Assembly: GCA_951813575.1 (NCBI GenBank)
Contig: OX638375.1
Span: 1,813,042-1,877,041, forward strand
DNA from: Candidatus Binatia bacterium
GTDB taxonomy: Bacteria; Desulfobacterota; Binatia; UBA9968; JAJDTQ01
Direction: 5' to 3'
Length of the DNA stretch: 64,000 nucleotides
Shown: piece after piece, positions 17,901 through 25,856 of the stretch
Layout: each line of letters begins with the position of its first letter
How positions within the stretch are numbered: position 1 is the stretch's first letter
Made by a program: the position numbers and the translations under genes
Notes under the pieces: generated by a model
Told to the model about the DNA's origin: nothing
Databases searched by the model: none
What the model saw: only the letters and a program-made list of their open reading frames with translations

Positions 17901-18991
17901 TACTGCGAATCGTAGAGGACAAGTTGGCCCGTCGTAGCATGGACTCGGCACAACAGATTTACTGGATCTGTGCCGGCCTACTGACGAAGCCGGCTCTCTT
18001 CACAGACCGGTTGCGAGAAAAGCTCACCGGGCGTAGCAACGAACGGCGTGTAAAGCGCGTTGCGGAATTCCTTTGCGATTGCGACATGATGTCCATCGAG
18101 GCGATCGACGTCGTCGCGCTGGAGATGCTCATCGAGTCCCTTGGCAACTCCTACCGGCCCATTGGTTGGGCCGACGACGATTCCGAAGCAGGGGGCAGCG
18201 TGGCAAGGAATCCCGAGTACAAGGGCCGGATCGTTGATTCGCTCCTCAAGGCGCTTGCTACAAAACCGTCCCACGACGCCACGGACGCACTCCAACGCCT
18301 ATCCGAGAACCGTTCGTTGAAACCATGGCGCCTCAGACTGCAAGACGCGGCCGGCAGGCAGCGCGACGTTCGCCGCGAAGCCAACTTCCGCTACCCGACG
18401 GTCCAACAGGTAGTGGAAACCCTTGGTAACCGCCGCCCTGCAAGTCCAACCGACTTGGCAGCGCTCACGGTGGATGTCCTGGTCGATTTGGCTGGCGAGA
18501 TACGCGACGGGAACACCTCGGACTGGCGACAGTATTGGAATTTAGACTCAAACAAGCGGGCCCAGGACTCCAGGCACGAAGACGCCTGTCGAGATACACT
18601 GCTGTCCGACATGAGACAAAGATTGGCACCGACGGGCGTCGAGGCTCAGCCCGAAGGAACTTACGCCGACGACAAGAGAGCGGACATCCGCGTCTCATCC
18701 GACGGCTTCAACGTGCCGATCGAGATCAAGAAGAGCACGCACGACGATCTGTGGAAGGCCATCCGCGATCAGTTGATCGCCAAGTACACGCGCGATCCTA
18801 ACTCCGACGGCTACGGCATCTATCTCGTGTTCTGGTTCGGCCCCGACCGATGCAAGCGGCCACCAACCGGCCCGTCACCGCAAACCCCCGACACCCTTCG
18901 CGACCAACTCCTCGCCGCGGCCGACCTGTCTCCCGAGGAGCGCCGCAAGATCTCCGTCTGCGTCATCGACGTGTCGAAGCCGGAGTCGTGA
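14945..18991 (+). CDS. Giant NACHT-like NTPase with helical-repeat body and C-terminal PD-(D/E)XK-like nuclease
   Basis: A 1348-residue protein. Walker A GAPGAGKT spans residues 40-47 and Walker B TLFIDGLDE 78-86, followed by SCREADWFG and an RLDPLSETNI segment typical of NACHT/STAND NTPases. Residues about 330-1200 are alpha-helical and repeat-like (HEAT/TPR-type by appearance), with a charged coiled-coil stretch near residues 720-760. The C-terminus carries Asp1247, then PIEIKKS with Glu1260 and Lys1262: a D-x12-E-x-K nuclease core. The plan (NTPase switch, sensor-like solenoid, nuclease effector) resembles antiphage STAND proteins, but the effector is C-terminal. It is coupled to the DUF4143 gene. 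Codon use looks less GC-biased than in its neighbours. Defence function is inferred. Confidence 0.78.
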   Translation: MDKPVERTCTEVLDGNGEVRGAESRPLAAFRDCGAYVLLGAPGAGKTESFKQEAEAGGYCDVRDFIDLNAKRWDQANTLFIDGLDEMRVTAPDRRTPLTEIRGKLDALGQPRFRLSCREADWFGAPDRTRLESVSPDGAVKVLRLDPLSETNIRDILDSEGVEDIDHFVNEARGRGLGTLLSNPHTLKLLAAAVAAGKWPTTRTETFEAACLTLVREANKEHLQAAPQRSDSEMLRTVGGLCAVQLLSGQAGYRLPIRTDDVDDYIDLRGIPEPGQEILLAALRRTGVFNVTDGLATPIHRHIAEFLAGRYLSALVDDPLSVRRVLALLTGDDGRPISAMRGLSAWFAAHCKAVRGEIMERDPLGTVLYGDIRDFTVGEKRYLLRCLEHDAERDPQVFGALHELDSRWQDLATPEMEETFREILTSRAGSQGKQTVALAVLRSLKRNAVVPGVIPLLLDVVRDGGCWPAIRDAAFEAYVRQSRDEEDTQGHLKTLLAEVYEEVVPDPLDDLLGLLLSKLYPEMVPPSEVGRYLRERTSAVFARYAAFWGYDVIEQSTDPNQLAGVLDSLVERFEGLEKTRGHQPLSYWLRTIPARVLAAYLKRSSKVCHKRLFVWLGLAAKEASHDARATIRVWLSEHPSSYKAVVRLAADRFSDSSELHLQVYRRLFSAAEPSDFEAWCLREAAKTETNTLAATEFFLEKAAGAVPTGNTSDEVAEKRLEYDPDLLASYRKRQQQKAQDIAEFTSRSAERKRQREAEARQQRTEWCQLVNDQRTALGENQAAPALLHQLAATYLGWFVDVEGADGHSRLRNLLGDDTLVDIVIDAIRASTTRADLPDVATIFRLRDEGKQHSLMLPVLVGLIESSSPCPGTAPLDEQGMQRALALRFNAPDLWNQEPNWFRPVLQARPELVADVLIRSVHADLHRGSSSALGLYEVVHDQDYQRVADLAVVPLLKSFPTRHKVEQLHVLKMLLHAARRRVDRRELLRIVEDKLARRSMDSAQQIYWICAGLLTKPALFTDRLREKLTGRSNERRVKRVAEFLCDCDMMSIEAIDVVALEMLIESLGNSYRPIGWADDDSEAGGSVARNPEYKGRIVDSLLKALATKPSHDATDALQRLSENRSLKPWRLRLQDAAGRQRDVRREANFRYPTVQQVVETLGNRRPASPTDLAALTVDVLVDLAGEIRDGNTSDWRQYWNLDSNKRAQDSRHEDACRDTLLSDMRQRLAPTGVEAQPEGTYADDKRADIRVSSDGFNVPIEIKKSTHDDLWKAIRDQLIAKYTRDPNSDGYGIYLVFWFGPDRCKRPPTGPSPQTPDTLRDQLLAAADLSPEERRKISVCVIDVSKPES

Positions 18992-19008
18992 TCTGGTAGC
19001 ATGCCGGC

Positions 19009-21345
19009 ATGACCGAGAAAATCCGCACCTACTGCGCCATGAGCAAGTCCCGCTGCGGGGTGGTGGCGACGGTGGAGGACGGTCGCTTCGTGCGGCTGGA
19101 GCCCGACGCGGACCATCCCAACCGGGGCATCTGCATCAAGGGGCAGGCGGCGCCGGAGTTGGTTTACGACCCGGAGCGGCTGCGCTATCCGCTGCGCCGC
19201 ACCACTCCCAAGAGCGATCCCGACCCGCGCTGGGAGCGGGTGGGCTGGGACGAGGCGATGGAGGAAGTCGCGCGCCGGCTGACGGAGTTGCGGGAACGCC
19301 ACGGCGCGGAGTCGGTGGCCTTCTACCGGGGGGCGTCGGGAGGCAGCGCATCGGCGGAGTACGAGCCGTGGCTGATCCGCTTCGCCAGCCTGCTCGGCAG
19401 TCCCAATACCGTCTCCACCGGGCACATCTGCAGTTGGCACAAGGACAACGGCTCCCGCTACACCTACGGCACCGGCATCCCCAACCCGGACTTCGAGAAC
19501 ACCGCCTGCATCCTGCTGTGGGGGCACAACCCCAACGCCTCCTGGCCCACTCAGGCCATCCGGATCTCCGCTGCCCGCAAGCGCGGCGCCAAGCTCATCG
19601 TCATCGATCCCCGGGCCATCCCCCTGACACGAAAGGCCGACGTGTGGCTCAAAGTGCGCCCCGGCACCGACGGGCTGCTGGCCCTGAGCTTCCTCAACGT
19701 GATGTTGGCGGAGAAGCTTTACGACCAGGACTTCCTTCGTGACTGGACCAATGCCCGGCTTTTGGTGCGGGACAGCTCGGGCGAGATGCTGACTCAGGAC
19801 GCAGTGACGGCCGGGGGCTCGCCGGACCTCTACGGCGTATGGGACGCGTCGGCTAACGGGCTCACGTTCCATGACCCGGCACATGCCACGGCGGCATCGC
19901 CACCGGCGCTGGAAGGGTCATTCGAGGTGCGGCTCTCAAGCGGCGCGACGGAGCGGGTCACTCCCGTGTTCGAACTGATGAAACAGCACCTGAGTAGGTA
20001 CACACCCGAGGCCACGGCGGACACGACCGGTATCGAACCGGACCTGGTGCGCAAGGCGGTGCGCCTCTTCTGCACCACGCCGCCAGCCTGCTACTACAGC
20101 TACAACGGCCTGGAGCAGCACGCCAACGCCATGCAGACCAACCGCGCCGTGTGCCTGTTCTACAGCCTCACCGGGAACCTCGACCGTCCCGGCGGCAACG
20201 TCCGGTTCGCCAAAACTCCGGTCAACGGCATGGACGGGCGCAAGTTTCTCTCCGGGGAGCAGGAACGAAAAAGGCTCGGCCTTGACGCCCGTCCCCTGGG
20301 ACCCGTCGCCACCGGCCGGGTGCAGGCCTACGAGGTGTATCGCGCCGTGCTCGAAGGCAAGCCCTACCCCGTCAAGGGTTTCCTGAGCTTCGGCGGCGAC
20401 ATCATCATGGCCAACGGGAACACGCTCCAGGGACGGCGCGCGCTCCAGCAACTGGACCTGTACGTGCAGACCGACTTCTATGAGACCCCGGCGGCGCGTT
20501 ATGCCGACTTCCTCCTGCCCGCGGCGACGTCATGGGAGGACTGGCACGTGAAGGGCTCCTTCGACCAGGGGGCCGCCACCAGCACCTGGTTGCAGTACCG
20601 GGCGCCGGTGGTGGAACCGCAGTTCGAGTCCCGTTCCGACGCCGACATCCTCTTCGACCTGGCGGGAAGGATGGGCTTCGACGAGCAGTTCTGGCACGGC
20701 GACCGGGAGGCGGCGCTGGACTATATGCTGGAGCCGTCCGGGGTTACCGTGGCCGAGTTGAAGGACCGCCCCGGCGGTTTGTCCGTGCCCCGGGAAACGC
20801 GCTTCCGGAAGTACCGGGAGAAAGGATTCGACACCCGCTCCGGCCTGGTGGAGATCTACTCGCTCCCGTTTCAGGAACAGGGCTATGCGCCGCTGCCGGA
20901 CTACAACCCGAGCGAAACCGGTTTCGGCGCGGACGTCGTGCGGGACTTTCCGCTCACCCTGACCACCGCCAAGGCCATCAACTTCTGCCACGGACAGCAC
21001 CGGTCGGTGCCGTCGCTCCGGGCCAAGACCCCGGAGCCGCTGGTGGAGATCCATCCCGAGGATGCCGCCGATCTCGGCATCCTGCCGCGGGCGCCGGTAC
21101 GGGTGGAGACGAAGGTCGCCGCCGTCACCATGAAGGCGCAACTGAATCCCGAGCTTCCCCGCAAGGTCGTGCGGGTCATGCACGGCTGGTGGCAGGGCTG
21201 CCCCGACCTCGGTCTGCCAGGCTATGACCCCTTCAGCGCCGAGGGCGCCAACATCAATCTCGTCATCGACAACGACGTCATCGATCCCATCACCGGCTCG
21301 GTGCCGCACCGCTCCTATCCGTGCCGTCTCCGTGCCGCGGGGTAG
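19009..21345 (+). CDS. Molybdopterin-dependent oxidoreductase (DMSO reductase superfamily)
   Basis: A 778-residue single-subunit-type enzyme. The N-terminus has TYCAMSKSRCG and GICIKG, the usual place of a 4Fe-4S cluster. The body has GHICSWHKDNGSRYTYG, where Cys is the probable Mo ligand, and a C-terminal molydopterin dinucleotide-binding domain (PLTLTTAKAINFCHGQHRSV). There is no Tat signal, so it acts in the cytoplasm. The second cluster Cys appears replaced by Ser (C-A-M-S instead of C-x-x-C), so the cluster may be altered or absent. The substrate is unknown. It begins only 17 nt after the nuclease gene, suggesting the accessory cassette was inserted directly upstream. Confidence 0.85.
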   Translation: MTEKIRTYCAMSKSRCGVVATVEDGRFVRLEPDADHPNRGICIKGQAAPELVYDPERLRYPLRRTTPKSDPDPRWERVGWDEAMEEVARRLTELRERHGAESVAFYRGASGGSASAEYEPWLIRFASLLGSPNTVSTGHICSWHKDNGSRYTYGTGIPNPDFENTACILLWGHNPNASWPTQAIRISAARKRGAKLIVIDPRAIPLTRKADVWLKVRPGTDGLLALSFLNVMLAEKLYDQDFLRDWTNARLLVRDSSGEMLTQDAVTAGGSPDLYGVWDASANGLTFHDPAHATAASPPALEGSFEVRLSSGATERVTPVFELMKQHLSRYTPEATADTTGIEPDLVRKAVRLFCTTPPACYYSYNGLEQHANAMQTNRAVCLFYSLTGNLDRPGGNVRFAKTPVNGMDGRKFLSGEQERKRLGLDARPLGPVATGRVQAYEVYRAVLEGKPYPVKGFLSFGGDIIMANGNTLQGRRALQQLDLYVQTDFYETPAARYADFLLPAATSWEDWHVKGSFDQGAATSTWLQYRAPVVEPQFESRSDADILFDLAGRMGFDEQFWHGDREAALDYMLEPSGVTVAELKDRPGGLSVPRETRFRKYREKGFDTRSGLVEIYSLPFQEQGYAPLPDYNPSETGFGADVVRDFPLTLTTAKAINFCHGQHRSVPSLRAKTPEPLVEIHPEDAADLGILPRAPVRVETKVAAVTMKAQLNPELPRKVVRVMHGWWQGCPDLGLPGYDPFSAEGANINLVIDNDVIDPITGSVPHRSYPCRLRAAG

Positions 21346-21430
21346 CCCGGCGGCCGAAAGAATGCTCTCATTGTCCTGTGCGCCCGTTTTCGACGCAGTC
21401 TTGCAACACAGGAAGAAAGGATAACCTCTG

Positions 21431-21862
21431 GTGATGCCCCTACGGACCCCAAGGGCCGCCATGGCCGCGGCCGGGCTGTTCGCCCTGGGCCTGTTCGCCA
21501 CCCAGTTGTTCCCGCATACGTCGGAGGTCCACGGCCAGGAAGCCATGAAGGGCCGGCCGGCGGTCAAGTACGTCGTCTCGGTGGACTATCCGGTCGACGG
21601 CAAGGACCGGTATATCGCCTGGGTGCGAAGCGTGGCCGAAGACCTCAAGGCCCCCGCCGAAGTCAGACGTATCACCTCCTACGACGACTACTACGGCGAG
21701 TCTCCGCACCGCGTCGTCGAGTTCGAGTTCGACAGCATCGAGGACGCGGGGAGATACTGGGCGGACAAGAGGGTCCGCGCCGTGTTCGAGGACCTGACGA
21801 ACTACGGCCTGAACGCGAAAGTGCAGATGTTGCTGCTGCGCAGCGACTACGCGCCCAAGTAG
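21431..21862 (+). CDS. Secreted ABM-like (dimeric alpha-beta barrel) small protein
   Basis: A 143-residue protein. An N-terminal signal peptide (basic MPLRTPR, then a hydrophobic AAAGLFALGLFATQLF core) ends near HGQEA. The mature part, VSVDYPVDGKDRYIAWVRSV then VVEFEFDSIEDAGRYW, looks like a ferredoxin-like ABM/EthD fold. The GTG at 21431 or ATG at 21434 could start translation, with AAAGG 10-13 nt upstream. It is 85 nt after the molybdoenzyme and on the same strand. Function unknown. Confidence 0.65.
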   Translation: MMPLRTPRAAMAAAGLFALGLFATQLFPHTSEVHGQEAMKGRPAVKYVVSVDYPVDGKDRYIAWVRSVAEDLKAPAEVRRITSYDDYYGESPHRVVEFEFDSIEDAGRYWADKRVRAVFEDLTNYGLNAKVQMLLLRSDYAPK

Positions 21863-21871
21863 CCTCGTCGC

Positions 21872-22144
21872 TCAGAACGGCAGGCTGTGTTTCCTGCCGG
21901 TGTTGCAGGGTTTGCAACTGGGGACCACGTTGCCCCTGGTGCTCTTGCCGCCGCGGACGACGGGCACGAGATGATCCATCGTCAACTCGCGAGGCGGGAA
22001 CCGTTCGCCGCAGTGGGCGCATACCCCCCTGCTCGTCCGGTTCTTCCACCACTGGCTGTTGCGGAGCTCCCGGGCCTTGTGGCGTTCCCGGCGGATGTCT
22101 TCTTCGGTCACCGGAACGATGAAGGAGTCGGGGTCCGGGACCAT
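21872..22144 (-). CDS. HNH endonuclease domain protein
   Basis: A 90-residue protein made of a basic N-terminal helix and an HNH domain: CAHCGERFPPRELTMDHLVP, then RGGKSTRGNVVPSCKPCN. Paired CxxC motifs bind structural zinc, and Asp-His plus Asn-His equivalents form the beta-beta-alpha metal site. Small stand-alone HNH proteins can be nicking enzymes, but many are of unknown role. Its start lies one base after the stop of the small membrane gene at 22146, so the two are coupled. Confidence 0.85.
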   Translation of the reverse strand: MVPDPDSFIVPVTEEDIRRERHKARELRNSQWWKNRTSRGVCAHCGERFPPRELTMDHLVPVVRGGKSTRGNVVPSCKPCNTGRKHSLPF

Positions 22145-22145
22145 C

Positions 22146-22337
22146 TCACAGCACCTTGTTCTTCAGGGTCCTGAAGTAGACCGCGAAGCCCACGGCGACG
22201 CCGAGGTACAGCAGGCTCCGGGCCAGCGCCCAGCCCTCGCCGGCGCCGAAGTAGTTGGTCAGCTCCCACCCGCTGAAGAAGATGAAGAAGACGATGGACG
22301 TCCCGATGAGTATCTTGTGGGCGGTGATCAGTCGCAT
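22146..22337 (-). CDS. Small two-helix membrane protein
   Basis: A 63-residue protein with two hydrophobic segments (ILIGTSIVFFIFFSGWELTN and ALARSLLYLGVAVGFAVYF) and a basic C-terminus (RTLKNKVL). No family is recognised. It is the first gene of a two-gene unit with the HNH protein, spaced by one base. Confidence 0.65.
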   Translation of the reverse strand: MRLITAHKILIGTSIVFFIFFSGWELTNYFGAGEGWALARSLLYLGVAVGFAVYFRTLKNKVL

Positions 22338-22423
22338 GGGTCAAACGTTCCGCTAAGAGTCTAACGTCGCCTGTCTATTTCTAGTAGATTTCGGGTAGTT
22401 CCAACAACCGCCAAGGAGAGACC

Positions 22424-22804
22424 ATGTCCATGGAAGTGATTCATACCAACAAGGCGCCCGACGCCATCGGCCCGTACGAGCAGGCGATCAAGGCCAACGG
22501 CTTCGTCTACACCGCGGGACAGATCGGGCTGGAGCCGGGAACCGGCGAGCTCGTGGCGGGGGGCGTGGAAGAACAGGCGCGCCGGGTGCTCGACAACGTC
22601 ACCGCGGTGCTGGAAGCGGCCGGCGCCTCGTGGGGCCAGGTCGTCAAGACCACCATCTACCTGACCGACATGGGCAACTTCGCCGCCGTCAACACCATCT
22701 ACGAAGGGTACCTGGGGTCGGCCAAACCCGCCCGCACCACGGTGGCGGTGGCGGGCCTGCCGAAAGGGGCGCTGGTGGAAGTGGACGTGGTGGCCCTGGC
22801 CTGA
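22424..22804 (+). CDS. ridA: RidA family enamine/imine deaminase
   Basis: A 126-residue protein, the standard RidA length. It contains APDAIGPYEQAIKANGFVYT, GQIGLEPGTGEL and the C-terminal signature PARTTVAVAGLPKGALVEVD, whose Arg binds the carboxylate of the substrate. It hydrolyses reactive 2-aminoacrylate-type enamines released by PLP enzymes. AAGGAGAG lies about 5 nt before ATG 22424. It converges with the epimerase gene, with 2 nt between stops. Confidence 0.92.
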   Translation: MSMEVIHTNKAPDAIGPYEQAIKANGFVYTAGQIGLEPGTGELVAGGVEEQARRVLDNVTAVLEAAGASWGQVVKTTIYLTDMGNFAAVNTIYEGYLGSAKPARTTVAVAGLPKGALVEVDVVALA

Positions 22805-22806
22805 AA

Positions 22807-23670
22807 TCACGTTTTCGGGGAACCGTCCGGGTTGAGGTAGTCCCGCCAGACGTGGGCGGCCGTGAAACCGAGGACCTTCCCCGCCTTGGTGACGTCGAGA
22901 CCTCCCCAGTGGCCTGAATAGCCTTCCTTGATTTGGGTGCCGGGGATGTATCTCCGGACCAGTTCGTCCGTGGGCTCCGGATAGCGGCTCGTGGGTGCGG
23001 CGATGTTGAAGACATGGTGTCCTGAAAGTGGCGCCTCCAAGGCCAGCCGACATGCCACGGCGGCGTCGCGTGCGTCCACGTAGCTCCAGAACGTTCCCAT
23101 CCTGACCCCGGGGTCTGCCCAGCGGCGCGGCAACTCCCGGTAAGCGGGGTCGAAGTTCACTCCGCTGAATCGAAGGCTCACCATCGTAACGTCGCTATAT
23201 CTGGTGCAGGAATCGGCCAACTGCTCGCCGAACACCTTCGACAGCGCGTAGGGGTCCTGGGGCCGGCACGGATGAGCCTCGTCCAGAGGCAGGTACTCCG
23301 GCGCCCAGATCTTCGGGGCGTAGAGGAAGCCGTAGGCGGCGATGCTCGAAGCGCACACGACGCGCGGGACGCCCAGGTCCACGACGGCCTTGAGCACGTT
23401 GTAGGTTGCGGTGACGTTGTTGCTGAAGGTCTCGCAGTCGGGCGCCAGGTTGGGGGCCTGGTAAGCGCCCAGATGGATGGCGGCGTCAGCGCCTGTGAGG
23501 GCCTCGTAGAGATCGCCGGAGCGGCGCAGGTCGCACAACCAGGAGTCGCACAGCTTCGCGGGCGGCGGCACGATGTCCAGGCTCAGGACCTCGTAGCCGT
23601 GTTCCATCAGGTGGCTGATGGCGTGCTGACCCAGGCGGCCGCTGCCGCCGGTCACTACGACCCTTGGCAT
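22807..23670 (-). CDS. NAD(P)-dependent epimerase/dehydratase (extended SDR)
   Basis: A 287-residue extended short-chain dehydrogenase with nucleotide motif TGGSGRLG at residues 7-14, Ser in VVCASSIAAYG and the catalytic YALSK pair. The substrate-binding region (DPAYRELPRRW, SYVDARDAAVA) resembles uronate dehydrogenase or sugar-nucleotide epimerases. The start overlaps the 3' end of the Rieske oxygenase gene by 16 nt, so it belongs to the operon running from 25804 down to 22807. Confidence 0.82.
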   Translation of the reverse strand: MPRVVVTGGSGRLGQHAISHLMEHGYEVLSLDIVPPPAKLCDSWLCDLRRSGDLYEALTGADAAIHLGAYQAPNLAPDCETFSNNVTATYNVLKAVVDLGVPRVVCASSIAAYGFLYAPKIWAPEYLPLDEAHPCRPQDPYALSKVFGEQLADSCTRYSDVTMVSLRFSGVNFDPAYRELPRRWADPGVRMGTFWSYVDARDAAVACRLALEAPLSGHHVFNIAAPTSRYPEPTDELVRRYIPGTQIKEGYSGHWGGLDVTKAGKVLGFTAAHVWRDYLNPDGSPKT

Positions 23671-24914
23671 CTGGGCCTCACCCCCACGAACGAATCCAGC
23701 TTCACCAGACCCTCGGCGTTCTCCTTCAACCGCAACGCCTTGGGCTCCTTGCCCGCCGCCACGGCGTCGATGGCGTCCCGGATCATCCGGCGCAGCATGA
23801 TGATTCCCCGGTCGGAGGTGCCCAGCCGTTCGTCCCGCTCGCCCAGCAGCCGCTGGGTCCCCTGGGTGACGATGTCCTCCTGCCGGATGTTGCCGCGGAA
23901 GGGCATCAGCGGCCGCTTGTCGTAGGGTTTGACGTCGCCCTTGGGGTTCTCCCGTTTCCGCATCTTCCCCAGCCGGTCGAAGATGTCCGGGTCGGGGCCG
24001 GTGTAGTAGTCCACGGTGAACAGCATGAAGTGGTCGTCGTCGTTGGGGGTGAGGAACATGAAGTGCTCGTAGTTGGAGCCCACCTTCTCCAGCACTTCCG
24101 GCTCCACCCGCGCGTGCACGAACTCCGTATCCCCCACCTGGAGGATGCTCGGCAGCCCCAGGCTCATCTCGTCCACGAACTCTGTGCCCTCCACCCGGCC
24201 CGGCTTGGACATGACCATCTTCATGCCGTAAGGGGTCTCCACCGGCTCGTAGGCCGGCGGGCTCTTGGCGCTGAAAAACGAACCGCCCCAGGTCTGCTCA
24301 CCGTAGGCGCTCCGGCTGTGGAGGATCCACACGTGGCAGGGGTCGGCGCTGTTCTCGTAGAAGTTGAACCAGTTGTAGGCGAAGTGCCGGGTGCTCTCCA
24401 CCAGCCGCTGCCCGCCGTGGTCCACGAGCGGGGAGTAGTTGGGGAGCGGCGGAGGATTGGCGGGGTCCGGACCCAGGTACGCGAAGATCAACCCTCCCAG
24501 GCTCCGCACCGGGTACGCCGGATGCTTCACCTTGGCGCAGAAGGCGGTCTCCAGCGGCTCGGACGGCTGTTCCAGGCAGTTGCCCGCGACGTCGTAGAGC
24601 CAGCCGTGGTAGGGGCAGCGGATGCCGCGCTCCTCGATGTCGCCGTATTCGAGAGACGAGCCCCGGTGGGAGCAGCTTTGGCCGATGAAACCCAACCGCC
24701 CCTGGCCGTCACGGAAGAGCACCAGGTCCTCGCCCAGCACCCGCACCGCGTGCGGGACGTCGTGCAACTCCGCCTCGGTGCCCACTGCGAGCCAGTAGCG
24801 CCGCAGCCACTCCCCGCCCGGCGTGCCGCGCCCCACGCGCGGGATGTCCTTGTTGGTGCTTCGGAAGGTTTTCACGGGACGACCTCGGACCGGTTCGGAC
24901 ACGGACGCGGGCAT
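23655..24914 (-). CDS. Rieske non-heme iron oxygenase, alpha-subunit type
   Basis: A 419-residue protein. The N-terminal Rieske domain has CSHRGSSLEYGD and CPYHGW (two Cys, two His for the 2Fe-2S cluster). The catalytic domain has NWFNFYENSADPCHVWILH, whose Asp and His residues form the mononuclear iron site. This is the phthalate/vanillate-oxygenase-like single-component class, which hydroxylates or O-demethylates aromatics using a separate reductase not seen here. The ATG at 24914 overlaps the stop of the upstream aldolase by one base. Operon context (aldolase, oxygenase, epimerase) suggests catabolism of a carboxylated ring compound. Confidence 0.88.
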   Translation of the reverse strand: MPASVSEPVRGRPVKTFRSTNKDIPRVGRGTPGGEWLRRYWLAVGTEAELHDVPHAVRVLGEDLVLFRDGQGRLGFIGQSCSHRGSSLEYGDIEERGIRCPYHGWLYDVAGNCLEQPSEPLETAFCAKVKHPAYPVRSLGGLIFAYLGPDPANPPPLPNYSPLVDHGGQRLVESTRHFAYNWFNFYENSADPCHVWILHSRSAYGEQTWGGSFFSAKSPPAYEPVETPYGMKMVMSKPGRVEGTEFVDEMSLGLPSILQVGDTEFVHARVEPEVLEKVGSNYEHFMFLTPNDDDHFMLFTVDYYTGPDPDIFDRLGKMRKRENPKGDVKPYDKRPLMPFRGNIRQEDIVTQGTQRLLGERDERLGTSDRGIIMLRRMIRDAIDAVAAGKEPKALRLKENAEGLVKLDSFVGVRPRCQGS

Positions 24915-25804
24915 CAATCCAGAAGGCCGCCGCGGCTCAGCTCCCGGTGCACCGAGTCCCGCGCCTCCGGCGGCAACGGTTTGGTCTCCCACTTGGGGAA
25001 GCGCTTGATGTCGAATCCGCGCATCCGGTACATCTCGGCCACCACGGCCCGGCCGTGGCGCTTGATCTGTCCGATGATGACCGCGGTGACGTCGTTGACG
25101 CGGTGCTGCAGTTGCACCGCCTGCCCGTAGTCCTCCCGCTCCAGGGCGCGCCACAGCTCCACGCACAATTCGGGAAGGCAGCTCGTGGGCGGATTGATCA
25201 TGCCGGCCACCCCGAACGGCACCAGTCCGAAGATGTCCGCGTTGCCGGTGAACACCGACACGTCCGGCGGGAACAGCCGCACGTAGTCCAGCATGGCGCC
25301 GGCGCCGTAGGCCACCTTGATGCCGCGGATGGTGGGGATCTCTTCCTTCATGCGCTGCGCGAAGGGCGGCGCGATGGAGATGCCGGAGTACTTGGGGTTC
25401 TCGTAGATGAAGATGGGCAGCGGCACGGCGTCGGCCACCGCCCGGAAATGGGCCATGAGCTCGTACTCCGAGTGGTCGGAGTAATAGTAGGGCGGGATCA
25501 CGCCGATGCCGTCGACGCCGTGCTCGGCGGCATGCCGCGCCAGCTCGACGGTGCTTTCCGCGTCCGCGGTCCCCACGTGCACGATGAGGGGGGCGCGCTC
25601 GGCGTTCTGATCGACGGCGATCTCCGCGGTGCGCTTGCGCTCGGCCATGGACATGGCCGGTCCCTGCCCCGAGGAACCCAGCATGAACAACCCCTGGACC
25701 CCGGCGCCGACATAGAAGTCCACGAGCTTCCGGAGCATCGGCTCGTCCACCGTTCCGTCGTGCTCGAACGGCGTGATGACCGGAATGACGATGCCCTTGA
25801 TCAT
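24914..25804 (-). CDS. DapA/NanA-family class I aldolase (dihydrodipicolinate-synthase-like)
   Basis: A 296-residue TIM-barrel lyase. It has GSSGQGPAMS where DHDPS has GSTGE, the Tyr of FIYENPKYSG and the Schiff-base Lys in IRGIKVAYG. The true lysine-pathway dapA is at 50217-51095, so this copy is a catabolic aldolase or dehydratase acting on pyruvate-derived keto acids. It is first in the operon with the Rieske oxygenase and epimerase. The probable promoter lies in the 52-nt gap to the AMDase-like gene. Confidence 0.82.
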   Translation of the reverse strand: MIKGIVIPVITPFEHDGTVDEPMLRKLVDFYVGAGVQGLFMLGSSGQGPAMSMAERKRTAEIAVDQNAERAPLIVHVGTADAESTVELARHAAEHGVDGIGVIPPYYYSDHSEYELMAHFRAVADAVPLPIFIYENPKYSGISIAPPFAQRMKEEIPTIRGIKVAYGAGAMLDYVRLFPPDVSVFTGNADIFGLVPFGVAGMINPPTSCLPELCVELWRALEREDYGQAVQLQHRVNDVTAVIIGQIKRHGRAVVAEMYRMRGFDIKRFPKWETKPLPPEARDSVHRELSRGGLLD

Positions 25805-25856
25805 GGTCCTGTTCCTCCGTGGTCACCCACGACATAGCCCCCGGCGATTGCCGCCG

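Noticed and set aside
24914-25804. Second lysine-pathway dapA
   Set aside because: Although the fold and Schiff-base Lys are shared, it is in an operon with a Rieske oxygenase and the true dapA lies beside dapB.
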